Assembly: GCA_003342815.1 (NCBI GenBank)
Contig: PTEX01000195.1
Span: forward strand, 249,001-313,000
DNA length: 64,000 bases
Direction of reading: 5' to 3'
From: Eudromia elegans
Taxonomy: Eukaryota; Chordata; Aves; Tinamiformes; Tinamidae
Notes under the pieces: generated by a model
What the model was told of the DNA's origin: nothing
Databases searched by the model: none
Seen by the model: the letters and a program-made list of their open reading frames with translations, nothing else
Program-made: the position numbers and the translations under genes
In this document: positions 46,901 to 57,450 of the stretch, one piece after another
Layout: every line of letters starts with the position of its first letter
Numbering within the stretch: the first letter of the stretch is position 1

Positions 46901-49900
46901 TCCTCTTGACTCTACAAGTAATTTTATTTATTTAGTTTTTAAATTATTGCTCAGATTTCTTCTCTGGTCGTAGAATCATAGAATGGTTAAGGTTGGTAGG
47001 GACCTCTATAGGTCATTTAATCCCACCTCCCTGCACACGTAGGGTCTCCTAGAGCATGTGGCACAGGGTGGTGTCCAAGAGGGTTTTGAAGATCTCCAGA
47101 GAAGGAGACTACATAACAGGTCACTACAGTAAAGGTCACTACATAAACATTTCCTGCCGCAGGACGGTGCACATCTAGCGGTACTCTACTGTTTTTAATA
47201 CCGTTGCCTGTGAGAGGCAGCGGCATTTTAGTCTTGTTTGCTTTTAATGGACTCCTCAAGCATGCTCTGTGTGCTGTTATGGGGGTCATATCTGTGTAAG
47301 GGAAGCATCTGTCCTCAGCAGCTGGAGAGAGGACACCCCTGTTTCTTGTGCTGGGTTGGTCTGGAAGGCTGCTCGCAGCCAGGAGCTGGTTTGCATGCTC
47401 TTCTTGGCTTGTACCGTAGAGAAAGCCAAGCCAGCATCAGCGTGCAGAACTCGCTCATCTGATTCAGAAGACTGGAGTAATTTACATTGTCTGCTGTTTC
47501 TCTTCAGCTGTACAAAATTTGAAACCAATACCTTTAATTATACCCTTACCAAAAAGAAAGGGTGAAACCTCCATCTGATGTTGCAACTTCAAGAGTGTTT
47601 CTATCTCCAGCAGAGACTTTACAGAAGAGACAGACCTTGCCAAATGGGACGGTCTTCTATGACTTCCTGAATTTCCACAACAGGGAGAGTTGAGCACAGT
47701 TCTCCCACTCCTCTGAAGCTTTGCTGAGAGCAGAACAGCAGGGACCTTTCCTCCAACCCTGTTGGAAGGGAGTCTGTGCCTGATCTCATGCCCTACCAAG
47801 TGTATTAGAAGGGGTGATTTTTGCATAGATGCTTTTTTCAATCCAAAGGCTAAGATCTCTCTAACCTATAGTGAGTGTTGTCTTCCATACTATACTGTTG
47901 CATTTAACCTAACCACATTTCTTACCTGTGGTGGTAGCTGTACCAATAGCAGTCTGCTGTGTAAGGTTTCTATTTAAAGTCTGCGTATTGGGCTTTAAAT
48001 TTTAACATCTTTTAACATCTTTTCCCAAGTAGTAAGAAAAGAGACAGCTATCTGCTTTGTCCTGAAAGGAAGATGTCAGATGGTTTGCTGCATGAATCCA
48101 ACCTCCAGTTGAAAGAGTCCAGCTGACTTAAAGGATTCTAACAAAGTAACTGTTAGCAGAGACCTTTTTTATTTCCAGGTTCAGTAAGTTGAGGTGTTCT
48201 TAAAAGAATTTCAGGTAGTAGTTCTGATGTTCTGTAGCACTGTTAGCCAGCTTCGTTGCTGTGTGTGCAAAGCCGGCTTCTGAAGGGAGCCTGCACGGGT
48301 TTTCCATGCTGATCCTACTTTAGGGAGGGTTTTTTTTTTTCTGATAGCCGGAGCAGGTGGCTGGCAGGGAGCTGGGAGCAGCAGCAGTCACCCTTGCTAT
48401 CCGGTGGCATAGGGGTGCTGTTGTTCTCTGGGAATATTTTTAACATTACCATCTGCTGCCTTTCCTGTGCTTATGATGGAGCCAGCTTCCTTGCCAGGAC
48501 CTATAGGTTTCTCATGGTGACTTCACTTGCTTGGTAGGAGGCAAAATGTCTTTGTAGAATCTGCTCCTTGGTGAAAGGCAACTAAGCAGAAGTTCTCCTG
48601 AGCATTTGGGGAGAGTCTGAGCAGGAGGAAGGGTCTGTGAGGCTCCTTTCTCTCAAGAGATCTTGGGGATTTTCATAAACAGGTGCATGTGTCCTCATTT
48701 CAGTTTCCCAGTTTTCATTGAGAGAAGTGTTTGCTATAGGATTCATAGGTGTGGGGGGGGGGAAATCATAAAATTTGAGTATGAAAGAAATCATATTTTA
48801 ATGATGAATTTCTGTGTTTATCCCACACTTTGAATAGAAAACCTTCTGATTAGCACTGCTGCCCTGGCAGCGTGCTAGGTCTTGTGGGGTCAGGCTGTGG
48901 ATCTCAAGCTGCATTCAGAGCATCCCTCTCATGAGGTTTAGCCATGAGGCCGGCTGTGCTGCCTGCACGACTCTGATACCTCAGGGTGAAGGGAGGCGAG
49001 TGGGCAGAGCCGTTGGGGCTGCCCCAGAACCTCTGTGCATCAGCCAACCCTCCTGTACTAAATCAATGGGGCTGCAAGAGCCTTTGCCACCTCCTTGCTG
49101 TGAAGTGCCTGAGTTTCCACACCATGGAAATGTGTAGCTGGCAGGATGAATACACATACCAGAGTAAAGTGCTTTCCAGCGGGCTGGAGTACGGCACAGC
49201 ACTGCACAGTGCCAGGACTGCTGGCAGCTTTGCCTGGCTTCACAGCCATTTTGGCCTTGTTTCAAGGAGCAGCGCAATGTAGGAGAGCACTGAAAGTTAA
49301 GAAGTTGCAACATTTGAGAAGCAGATACCTTGAAGGTGACCTTGTAGATCATTCCCCAAAAGTAGTCATCTTCATGTAAGTGGCAGGAGGTCATGGCTTG
49401 GACTGCCACGAGCAGATGGGTGAACATACAGGTTTGAAATTCAGCTGTCATCTGAGAACAATTCTCAAACACTCAGGGTACGGTCCCTGTTGCACGGTTC
49501 TCCTGGAAACAGGTAGACCTTTCTATTTTAAAATATTTGTCCCATTTTTATGGTACAGGAGATTGGAAAATTAGCATTTTTAAGAATGTCCAAAGAACCT
49601 CCACAACAAATGAACAGTTGGAGCCAAAGCAGATCAAAACTTTGAAATAGATTGTGAGTCCTGGCAAACTCTGCAGTTCTTCTTATAGTTGGGGTTTGGG
49701 TTTTTATTAGAATGCAGTGAATATGGAAAAAATGCTCGAACTGAAATAAGAATTTATTCCATTTATAATGTCTGTGTCTTTGCACCTATCCAGCTACAGA
49801 GTTTTGTTCCAACAGCTTGTCTTTTTGGGGTTAATTCTGTGCTTGTGCACGAAGGCATTTTATTGCAAGTGGTGTATTTCACAGGAGCTGGAGTGCTGGT

Positions 49901-52900
49901 TAATAGAGCTGTAGGGAGTTTTCCAAAGTCTCTTGANGCTATATGACTCAGAGAAGAATCTCATCATGCCCTTTTCAAATAAACCCATTCTTGCAGTTTG
50001 AATGAAAGCAGCAGCATGTAGCCAGACTATTTAGCTCTGGCCTGATTTTTTTTTTTTTTCTTAGCAATAAGCTTTAGGCATTATTTCTGTTGTTTGAGAA
50101 AGGAAATGTTTACCACTTGGTAAAAGTCTATCCTTGTCAAGCTTTTCTTCTGATTTATAAGATGTAAAGCGGGGAAAAGACAAGGAAATGTTTGACTAAT
50201 AAGGTAAGTGGTAAGTGAATGATGCAGCTCAAAACTATGTTGTTTCAGATGATTCATTAGAAGGAAGTGTTTAGAGGCTGTTTGGCCAAGTAACTTGGAG
50301 AGNACTGATTTCTAAAATACATATTTAAAATAGGGAGAGATCACTGTTTAGTTGTGGGGAGAGAAGAAACCTTGTGTATGAAAATGTTCTACCTCCTTTT
50401 GCTCTATTTGACAACAGAAAAAAATACCTCTTAGTTTTTCACCTGGGATGCAATGCTAAGTTTTTATCGAGTTTGTTTTGGCTTGTATGGCTGTTTTAGA
50501 CTTTTGTAATCATTCAATTTTGTATATGCCTTGAATGTGTAAGAAATGCAATTCAGAATAGAGCAAGGTAGTTGTAAAACAAAAAAAGAAAAGTTATGGT
50601 TTATACTCTGATGTGTGCATAAAGATGCCCTAGCTATTTGGCCTGTGTGGGTGCCTGAATGCAGTTGTTCCACTTGTTGCTTCTTAGGGAACAATAAGCG
50701 TTGGAATAGATGCCACGGACCTCTTTGATCGTTATGATGAAGAATATGAGGATGTGCCAGGGAGCAACTTTCCCCAGATTGAAATAAATAAAATGCACAT
50801 ATCCCAGTCCATCGAGGTAAGCGGGACAAGCGTGCCAGTGCGGAGCTCATGAGGCATGATGAGGCAAGGCAGCTGAAAAGGAAGCGCTGCCTGGGGTCTC
50901 CTCTTCCTTTACGGAGGACACGGTTGCCGGCACGGGCAGGGAGGAGGGCCAGGTCAGCAGGACTACGTGTTGGTGGTACAACATGTGTTCCTGAGGGCAC
51001 AAGCAGGGCCTAGAGGCACCGCTTTCGGTGTTACAGCATTCCTGCCTTCCCGCAGCAAGGAGGCTGTGCCATGACTGAAGACACGTATCTGAGGTAAGCA
51101 GAAGGAAAAGGAGGAGAAGATTATGGGCAGGGAGAGGAGGAAGAGTGTTGCCCCTGCTCTGAAACACTGAAAAGGTTTAGCCTCATGCTGAGATAGGAAG
51201 GGATTGCAGCTCAAGGGAAAATGNCCCAGAAGGTGTCTCACACTGTAGGAGTTAATGCTGCTGTCTGTCTTTGAATGTGCATCTCCCAGTAAGTGTGGCC
51301 ATATCTGGTTCAGACGCGTAGGCTTACCCATGACAAGCAGGCTTGCTGATGACAGGCCATTCCCCAGGGAGTTACCTGCCTCCTCCATATGCCTACAGCT
51401 TCTGCAGTCATCTGCAGGATTCATTACGCCCTTGCAGCATATGCATTAAAGATGTGAATGGGGATCATCAGCTTAACTGGTAACGATGTGTTCATTTTCC
51501 AGGCACCGCTGACCGCCACAGACACAGCAATACTGTCCGGTAACCTCTCCACCCAGAACGGGAACGGAGGCGGGTCGATTAATTTTGCTCTTAGGCGGGT
51601 GACGTCTGCCAAGGGATGGGGAGAGGTGAGAGTGTTAGCCATTACTCGTTTTGTACATCTAGTCTACTTTGGGCTGCTTAAATGAGTTAGCTAGTCTTAA
51701 TTTTCTTAAGGGGGGGCCTTTGCTTTGCTTCACCTCTCGGTGCTTCACTTTAAGAAAATAAGATTAATGATACTGGCCTGCTTTGTAAGAAGACCTGCAA
51801 AAAGAGCTCTTGTATTATTTATATAGGGATACCTAAGCAAACAAATTGTATTAAATAATAGTGCCAGATTACCCCCATTCTGTTTTTCCTTTGGCACATC
51901 TGAACAGATGGAGTTTGGAGCAGGAGACCTTCAGGGACCTCTCTTTGGTCTGAAGATATTCCGTAATCTTACACCAAGATGGTAAATATTATAAAAATGA
52001 TCTAATANTTAATACTCCACGCTAAGGAACCAAACAGCTTAAACTAATTTTCATGTTAATTCTGGAAATTCTTGTGGGAGGTGGGGGAAAGAAAACAAGT
52101 TATTTCTTTGGCTCTGACATAATGCTTCAGTTCTGCTCAGAATGCTTCTGTTCTTCTTGCCTGTGTATGCGTGCTCCATTTAATCATACATGCTTTCAGC
52201 AAGTATTGCCTGTGTTGTGCCCCTCAAGGTTGCTGGGCAAGCAAGAATCTGAGACTAGCTGGGGGCTCTGTTTTTCAGTGCTGAGGAATATTTCTCTGTT
52301 TCTCCTAGTTTCATCACCACAAACTGTGCTCTGCAATTCTCCCCCCGGGGCATCCGTCCAGGACTCACCACGGTTCTAGCCCGCAACCTCGACAAGAACA
52401 CGATGGGCTACTTGCAGTGGCGCTGGGGCATTCAGTCTGCCATGAACACTAGTGTTGTTCGGGATACGAAAACCAGCCATTTCACGGTGGCATTACAGGT
52501 GAGAGCCCTGCTGCCATATCCAGGGGACAGTAATAGCACCTGGTGTGAGAGAAGTATCCCAGTTTTCCCTTCCTAGCCATTCTTCGGTGGCTTGAAGCCT
52601 AAGAGGATAATGTCTCCATGAACATCTAACTTTGGTCACTAGTATACCAGTATTAGTTTAGTAATCGGGGTATTCTGTGTCAGTTAAAGGGTGCGAAAGA
52701 AGACTTGGGAAAACATTCAGTTGTGGCCGAGGATGAATTTTCATAAACTTGTGCCTTTTGTATTTCAGCTGGGAATCCCTCATTCTTTCATGATGGTCAG
52801 TTACCAGCATAAGTTTCAGGATGAGGATCAAACACGAGTGAAAGGTTCTCTCAAGTAAGTGTGCAAGGGGATAATGACACTTTTTGTGTCCAAAGAACAT

Positions 52901-55900
52901 ACCATGCTGTCAGAGCCTGCTGCTTCTAGCCAAATATTTTTGTAATCTTTGATTTGCAGTGAAGAGAGATTCAGGACTCTTCCCTGGTGTCTTACTGGGT
53001 TTTTGGTTCTGTCATTCTAGGGCAGGTTTCTTTGGGACCATAGTGGAGTATGGCGCAGAGAGGAAGATTTCCAGACACAGCATCCTAGGAGCCACTGTCA
53101 GCGTTGGTGTTCCCCAGGGAGTGTCCTTGAAAATCAAGTCAGTTCAAGATTATATCTGTAGTTTGCCAACACTGACCATAACCTGCTGTATTCTGTTTCA
53201 GTATTTGGGAAGTTCATGTGGGAAAGCCACGGTCTTAGTGTAACACTGATATTGATATATCACTATAATGATATATCACTATGAAAGCTTGCAGCTACCC
53301 TCACTTCTTATACGAGTGGTGGCTGTCTGAAGCAACATATGTCTTCTGCTGGTGTTACTCTGAGCCTGAAAACCTCTTTCAGTTCCAGAGTGTGGAATAT
53401 TCTGAAAATACTATAATGTTCAAAACCTAGTTTAAATTGTAAGTGGATAGAAGGTTGCTGAAAATACATTTGGAAGTGTGCTTAGTTGCATTATATTTCT
53501 TGTGACATTGTGCATGCATACATTTGAATTAGATGAGATTACTCCTGTTAGCTGAAGAAATGGNTATGCTGTTTGCATGATGCAGTTCTCACAAAGAGGT
53601 ACNGAACTCCCAAGGGTTAATATTCTGTAGTGCGTTTTTAAAATTTTGCCAGTAGAGGGCACACCAGGGCTGTAGAAACTGAAGACATAAAGATTTCAGT
53701 CACAGAAAGACTGTTTTCTAGAATAAATGTTACTGTAAATGTGAAGCAAATCGTAATGCACTTCCTCCCTGAAGGCACATGCAAGGATTATGTACATAGT
53801 CCTTCCCTATAAGCGATTGCTTTTCTGTGGTTGATGACGCTGATGATTAACTTCATCATCAGTTCCCTGGTGAAATTCATGTCCAAATCTTCCCAAGACT
53901 AACAAGACTTTAGAACAGCCACCTGCTACTGANGAGAGATGTCTGTGACTTTCCAACACGTTTTTGGAGGGNGGCCACCGTCTGCCATGCCACTGTCCTG
54001 CATTTATCAGTTTCTCACCTGTGTGAGCTTGTTGTTCATCTCTCTCTGGTCTGGCAGTTCTTTTTGCTGCTGCTAGCTGTATTTAACAGGGTGTATTGAA
54101 CTGTTTCCTCTGATCTGTCGCTCTCTTCTTTTTTTGTTCCAGGTTGAACCGGGCTAGCCAGACCTACTTCTTCCCTGTCCACCTAACAGATCAGCTGCTG
54201 CCCAGTGCTGTATTTTATGCCACCGTGGGACCCCTAGTTATTTACTTTGCCATGCACAGGCTAATCATCAAACCTTACCTCAGGGCACAAAAGGAGCGGT
54301 GAGTTAGCAATGCCATTTGAAATATGGAGCTGGGAAGCCCTGGTCAAGTGCTTGTGGGAGTCGGGTGCCGAGGCTGGGATATTGGGATGAGGCACTGGAT
54401 TTTAGTCCGTTGTCAATGTTACTAAGTTCTGGGAGCACGCGGAAAGATCTTGGAAGGTGGGTGGCTCACTTGTGAGAGTGTGCATGTCAGATGCGACTGG
54501 GTGGGTGAGTTGAGATGTGGATGACTTCCAGTCACTGTGTGAAGCTGATGTGATATTGACTTCCTTATGCCAGAGAGCTAGAGAAACAAAGGGAGAGCAC
54601 TGCCAATGATATCCTTCAGAAGAAGCAGGAAGCAGAAGCTGCGGTAAGTCTTCTGCCACCTCTTGGCTGCTTTTTTGTATTATCATTTTATGAGAGACTT
54701 CATGAGGTATGAGAGACTTGAGCCCTACTGCTCCATGCTCTGACACTGCATAGCTGTGCCATTTTCTGCATTGCTTCCCTTGTGGTTTGTTCTGTGTTTG
54801 TGTTGAGATGGCTTTTGAGACACGCTCTGGCCTGCCAGCGTGCTCCCAAAACATTCTCTGCTTTAAGCGTTCTTAGTTAAAGGAAGCAGCTTTCATTCTG
54901 AGCTTGTCTGTTTTGGGCACAGCATCTGTCATTGCTTGATTTTGCTTTGCCCCTTGTGTTGTGACAGGTCCGGTTAATGCAGGAGTCTGTCCGGAGGATA
55001 ATTGAGGCAGAGGAAGCCAGAATGGGTAAAGATTGCACCATTTACTACTTCTCAAGGTTTAGAAAGAGGAACGGGGCAACGGAGAGCCTGGGTGGTTGAG
55101 GGGGAGAGATGCAAGGTGCAGGCTATTTGTTTTTCTACCTTTATTAAAGCATGACATAGTTGCTGTTGTGCACATGGTGGGNAAAAGTTTCTGAGCTTAG
55201 ATCAGGGTCCTTTGAATATTATTTTGAGAAATGCTGCAAGGTGGATCAATAGAATGAATGTACTTGTCTGTGTTCAGGTCTCTGCAATAGGTTTGTATGT
55301 TTAAGGGTGTAAAAAAAAAAAAAAGTCTTAGTCTAAAATTTAGGGTTCACTGATAGCTAGTCCACGTAACTTGTTCCTGGANTGTAATAGGAAATCTGAA
55401 ATCTAGCAAAATTGCTAGCAGTTTGTAAGAGACCATTCCAAAGTGAACAGTGTGACCTCCACCTGGACTCCCACTTAAATGCGTGATTCATTTAAGTCAT
55501 GTCATCCTGTGCTGGCGCAGAGGATTTTTAGCAAACACTGAAGCATAAATGTTCCTCTGTCTTGGCAATTCGGGTTCAGAATGGAGAGAGGAAGNTTCCC
55601 ACGTGCTGTGAGAGATCACATGTCTGGGTAGAAACTTTTCCTTCTATTTTCCTTAAGAATTATCATTGAAGGCAAAAGAAAATGCTGGGATGAGGAAGGG
55701 AGTAAGTTGATTTGTTCATCAATATCTGCCCGGGTGTTTTGGGGAAATGTTTTGTCACATTTGTGATTTTTTTGTGAAATGCAGGTTTGATTGTAGTAAA
55801 TGCCTGGTATGGGAAGTTTGTTAATGNCAACAGTAGGAAGAATGAGAAGGTAAAAGTGATAGACGTGACTGTGCCCCTGCAGTGCTTGGTGAAGGACTCT

Positions 55901-57216
55901 AAGCTCATCCTTACAGAGGCCTCCAAGGTATGTGGCTGTTATGCCAAAGCCCAGGCCCAGGGGCTCGAAGATGCAGATTGGGAGCAGGGGATTTCTCCTG
56001 CACACTTAAACCTAGTGGATCCACAACATCAATTTACCAAAACCAATTCTATACTGAGTTGGGAACCTCTGAGAAGTTCTGTTCCCATGGATATTTCCAG
56101 AGAAGGTGCCTCAGTGTTTGTTGCGTGGACAGAGTGCATTTTCTGGAGTGGTACACAAAGAACCTCCATGACCACTGATTCATAGAGTTCTGCACTTCCA
56201 ACTTGCCACAGTGGAGATGACGCCTTAATTTCTTATCTTGTGGGCATCAAAATTTTTTTTATAACACTTTTATACATACATACATACATATGTATGTGTA
56301 TATGTATATGTGTATATGTATATGTGTGTGTATATGTGTGTGTGTGTATATATATACACACACACATATATATATATATATAGAGAGAGAGAGTAGCTTT
56401 TTATATGTGAAATTCTGTTCCCTGGTGCTCAGTCTGCCCTTCTCTGGTTACAGGCTGGGCTGCCAGGTTTCTATGACCCCTGTGTGGGCGAGGAGAAGAA
56501 TTTGAAAGTGCTTTATCAGTTCCGGGGGGTCCTGCACCAAGTGATGTCAGCAGACAACGAGGCTCTGAGGATACCAAAGCAATGTAAGTAGCAAGGACTG
56601 CTCTGTTTCCCCCCTGAGGAGCTGGAAAGGGTTGTCCTGGCTCCAGGTAGCCTGCTGGCTTGTGCTCCATGCTCTGGTGCCAGTGCTGTCTCTGTGCTGC
56701 CAACAGGACGGGATGCATCAGCTGGAGGGTTCCTTGCAGACCCCTCAGGGGAGAGGAGCCACAAGGCCTTGTGCCTCCCAGAGTATTCAGCAGAGGCTGC
56801 CCGTGCTGCTGCTCTCTGTACAGGGTAGTTCACAGCTGAGGACTGCACTGAGTATGGACGCCTGCGCCTTGTCTCCCATTTTCTTTCTCCAAAATGTTTT
56901 CCTTCTTGGAGCCATTTTGCAGAACAGAGATGAGCTGCTCATGGCAAGTTTCACTGGTACCTCTGAAGGCATGGTGACCTGGCTGAAGGGCACAAATCTC
57001 TGTTCATTCTAGACCAACTCCCAGGCCCCATTTAAGGCACAAATCCCTTTCATGCACCCACAGGGGGTTTGTATGAATCCTGTTTAACTTACAGCTAGAG
57101 ATGTTTCTGTCTGTGGTAAGTTTATCTTAGAACTAGGATGTCTTGTGCAGCAGAAGTGGCTCATATCACTTTACTGTTCTCATCCAACAGCTCACAGAAT
57201 TGATGCAGATGGCTAA
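40862..57216 (+). CDS. DNAJC11: DNAJC11, complete 16-exon coding region (DnaJ homolog subfamily C member 11)
   Basis: DNAJC11 is a mitochondrial J protein associated with the MICOS/SAM (MIB) complex, which shapes cristae. The joined exons give 1,680 nt, 559 residues plus stop, exactly the human length. The J domain occupies about residues 14-82 and has its HPD motif at 42-44 ([11 protein letters not shown]). The long middle region matches the family and is beta-rich in character. A hydrophobic stretch ([19 protein letters not shown]) lies near 390-408, followed by a charged coiled-coil (RELEKQRES to [11 protein letters not shown]) near 418-460, then the conserved C-terminal domain ending SHRIDADG. 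All introns are GT-AG with phases that join perfectly. Divergence from human is mostly conservative. Codon 523-nt-equivalent positions are clean except one N in exon 14. Confidence 0.98.
40934..43298 (+). other. DNAJC11 intron 1
   Basis: The first 250 bp are still CpG-rich. No further gene or transposon was recognised in the rest. Confidence 0.85.
43299..43428 (+). CDS. DNAJC11: DNAJC11 exon 2 (J-domain core)
   Basis: 130 nt after ttctccag, starting [20 protein letters not shown]. It carries the HPD tripeptide that stimulates the Hsp70 ATPase and ends FNLVHQAYE plus one base before GTGAGT. Confidence 0.98.
44000..44073 (+). CDS. DNAJC11: DNAJC11 exon 3 (end of J domain)
   Basis: 74 nt after gatttgtag, reading [15 protein letters not shown] then [10 protein letters not shown]. 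Donor GTGAGA. Confidence 0.97.
44214..44315 (+). CDS. DNAJC11: DNAJC11 exon 4
   Basis: 34 codons, a charged helix starting [18 protein letters not shown] and ending QQRTNPK. Acceptor ttgagtag, donor GTAAGC. Confidence 0.97.
44316..50687 (+). other. DNAJC11 intron 4 (6.4 kb)
   Basis: The longest DNAJC11 intron. It contains a CR1 LINE tail at 46,971-47,165 and a T/G-rich low-complexity tract near 46,710-46,770. No host-gene snoRNA or extra exon could be recognised. Confidence 0.8.
46971..47165 (-). mobile_element. CR1 LINE, truncated 3' end
   Basis: Begins with tagaatcatagaatggttaa, the reverse complement of the CR1 3' tail with its ATTCTATG-type terminal octamer. It then has the characteristic ggtagggacctctataggtc and gttttgaagatctccagaga blocks. 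The element is 5'-truncated and diverged, as most CR1 copies are, and inserted antisense to DNAJC11. The internal limit near 47,165 is approximate. CR1 is the dominant LINE in birds and other sauropsids, which supports the host assignment. Confidence 0.85.
50688..50816 (+). CDS. DNAJC11: DNAJC11 exon 5
   Basis: 43 codons starting [20 protein letters not shown] and ending [10 protein letters not shown]. Acceptor cttag, donor GTAAGC. Confidence 0.98.
51503..51625 (+). CDS. DNAJC11: DNAJC11 exon 6
   Basis: 41 codons starting [20 protein letters not shown] and ending [11 protein letters not shown]. Acceptor ttccag, donor GTGAGA. Confidence 0.98.
51908..51981 (+). CDS. DNAJC11: DNAJC11 exon 7
   Basis: 74 nt reading [20 protein letters not shown] then LTPR and two bases of a Cys codon. 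The first residue is Met where human has Leu. Donor GTAAAT. Confidence 0.97.
52309..52498 (+). CDS. DNAJC11: DNAJC11 exon 8
   Basis: 190 nt, the largest coding exon. It starts [20 protein letters not shown] and ends SHFTVALQ. Acceptor tctcctag, donor GTGAGA. Confidence 0.98.
52769..52854 (+). CDS. DNAJC11: DNAJC11 exon 9
   Basis: 86 nt, [20 protein letters not shown] then QTRVKGSL and two bases of Lys. Donor GTAAGT. Confidence 0.97.
53021..53137 (+). CDS. DNAJC11: DNAJC11 exon 10
   Basis: 117 nt, starting [20 protein letters not shown] and ending [10 protein letters not shown]. The donor GTCAGT departs from the usual purine at +3, but the phase joins correctly to exon 11. Confidence 0.96.
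53138..54142 (+). other. DNAJC11 intron 10
   Basis: About 1 kb. It contains a short AT-rich tandem duplication (atgatatatcactat, near 53,252-53,283) and four single N positions. Nothing else recognised. Confidence 0.85.
54143..54298 (+). CDS. DNAJC11: DNAJC11 exon 11 (hydrophobic segment)
   Basis: 156 nt, starting [20 protein letters not shown], followed by the hydrophobic run with [15 protein letters not shown] and the start of the charged region LRAQKE. Acceptor with a long T tract, donor GTGAGT. Confidence 0.98.
54574..54643 (+). CDS. DNAJC11: DNAJC11 exon 12 (coiled coil)
   Basis: 70 nt, [20 protein letters not shown] then AEAA. Predicted coiled coil. Donor GTAAGT. Confidence 0.97.
54968..55025 (+). 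CDS. DNAJC11: DNAJC11 exon 13 (coiled coil)
   Basis: 58 nt, [19 protein letters not shown] plus one base. Acceptor gtgacag, donor GTAAAG. Confidence 0.97.
55026..55784 (+). other. DNAJC11 intron 13
   Basis: No feature beyond a short A run near 55,311 and three single N positions. Confidence 0.85.
55785..55927 (+). CDS. DNAJC11: DNAJC11 exon 14
   Basis: 143 nt, [14 protein letters not shown], one undetermined residue (codon GNC at 55,826-55,828, human Asp), then [20 protein letters not shown] and the end ILTEASK. Donor GTATGT. Confidence 0.97.
56272..56394. repeat. Compound (CATA)n/(TG)n/(TA)n/(GA)n microsatellite
   Basis: Runs of catacata, then tgtgtata, cacacata, tatata and gagaga blocks follow one another. 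It lies in DNAJC11 intron 14, 60 bp before exon 15, and is likely length-polymorphic. Confidence 0.95.
56454..56583 (+). CDS. DNAJC11: DNAJC11 exon 15
   Basis: 130 nt, starting [20 protein letters not shown] and ending RIPKQ plus one base. Includes a locally changed MSADNEAL where human has MVLDSEAL. Donor GTAAGT. Confidence 0.98.
57191..57216 (+). CDS. DNAJC11: DNAJC11 exon 16, C-terminal end
   Basis: Starts after catccaacag. Codes for SHRIDADG and stop TAA at 57,214-57,216. Human ends SHRIDTDG. Confidence 0.97.
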
Positions 57217-57450
57217 TCTGGTGAGAGTCTGTCTGCCGGTTACNGTACCTGGGTCAACAGAAACTGCAAAAGCTTCCCCGGGATGTTACAAGTGTGAGCA
57301 GAGACATTTTTATTTTTGTGATCCATATAGAAGGTGGTGTCATACCAATTATGTTAGGAGACGAGATAAGAGCCTGCTTCTACAGGTGTCTCCAAGGCAG
57401 TACTGCTCTGAATTGTGGCTCAGTAACCAATAAAGCAACGTGACTCTGAA
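57217..57450 (+). other. DNAJC11 3' untranslated region
   Basis: About 230 bases from the stop to just past the AATAAA at 57,429. The cleavage site is inferred, not observed. Confidence 0.65.
57429..57434 (+). promoter_or_regulatory. DNAJC11 poly(A) signal AATAAA
   Basis: Canonical hexamer 213 bases after the stop codon, followed within 30-45 bases by T/G-containing sequence (tgctttctgctgaggtggtg) suitable as the downstream element. Confidence 0.7.
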
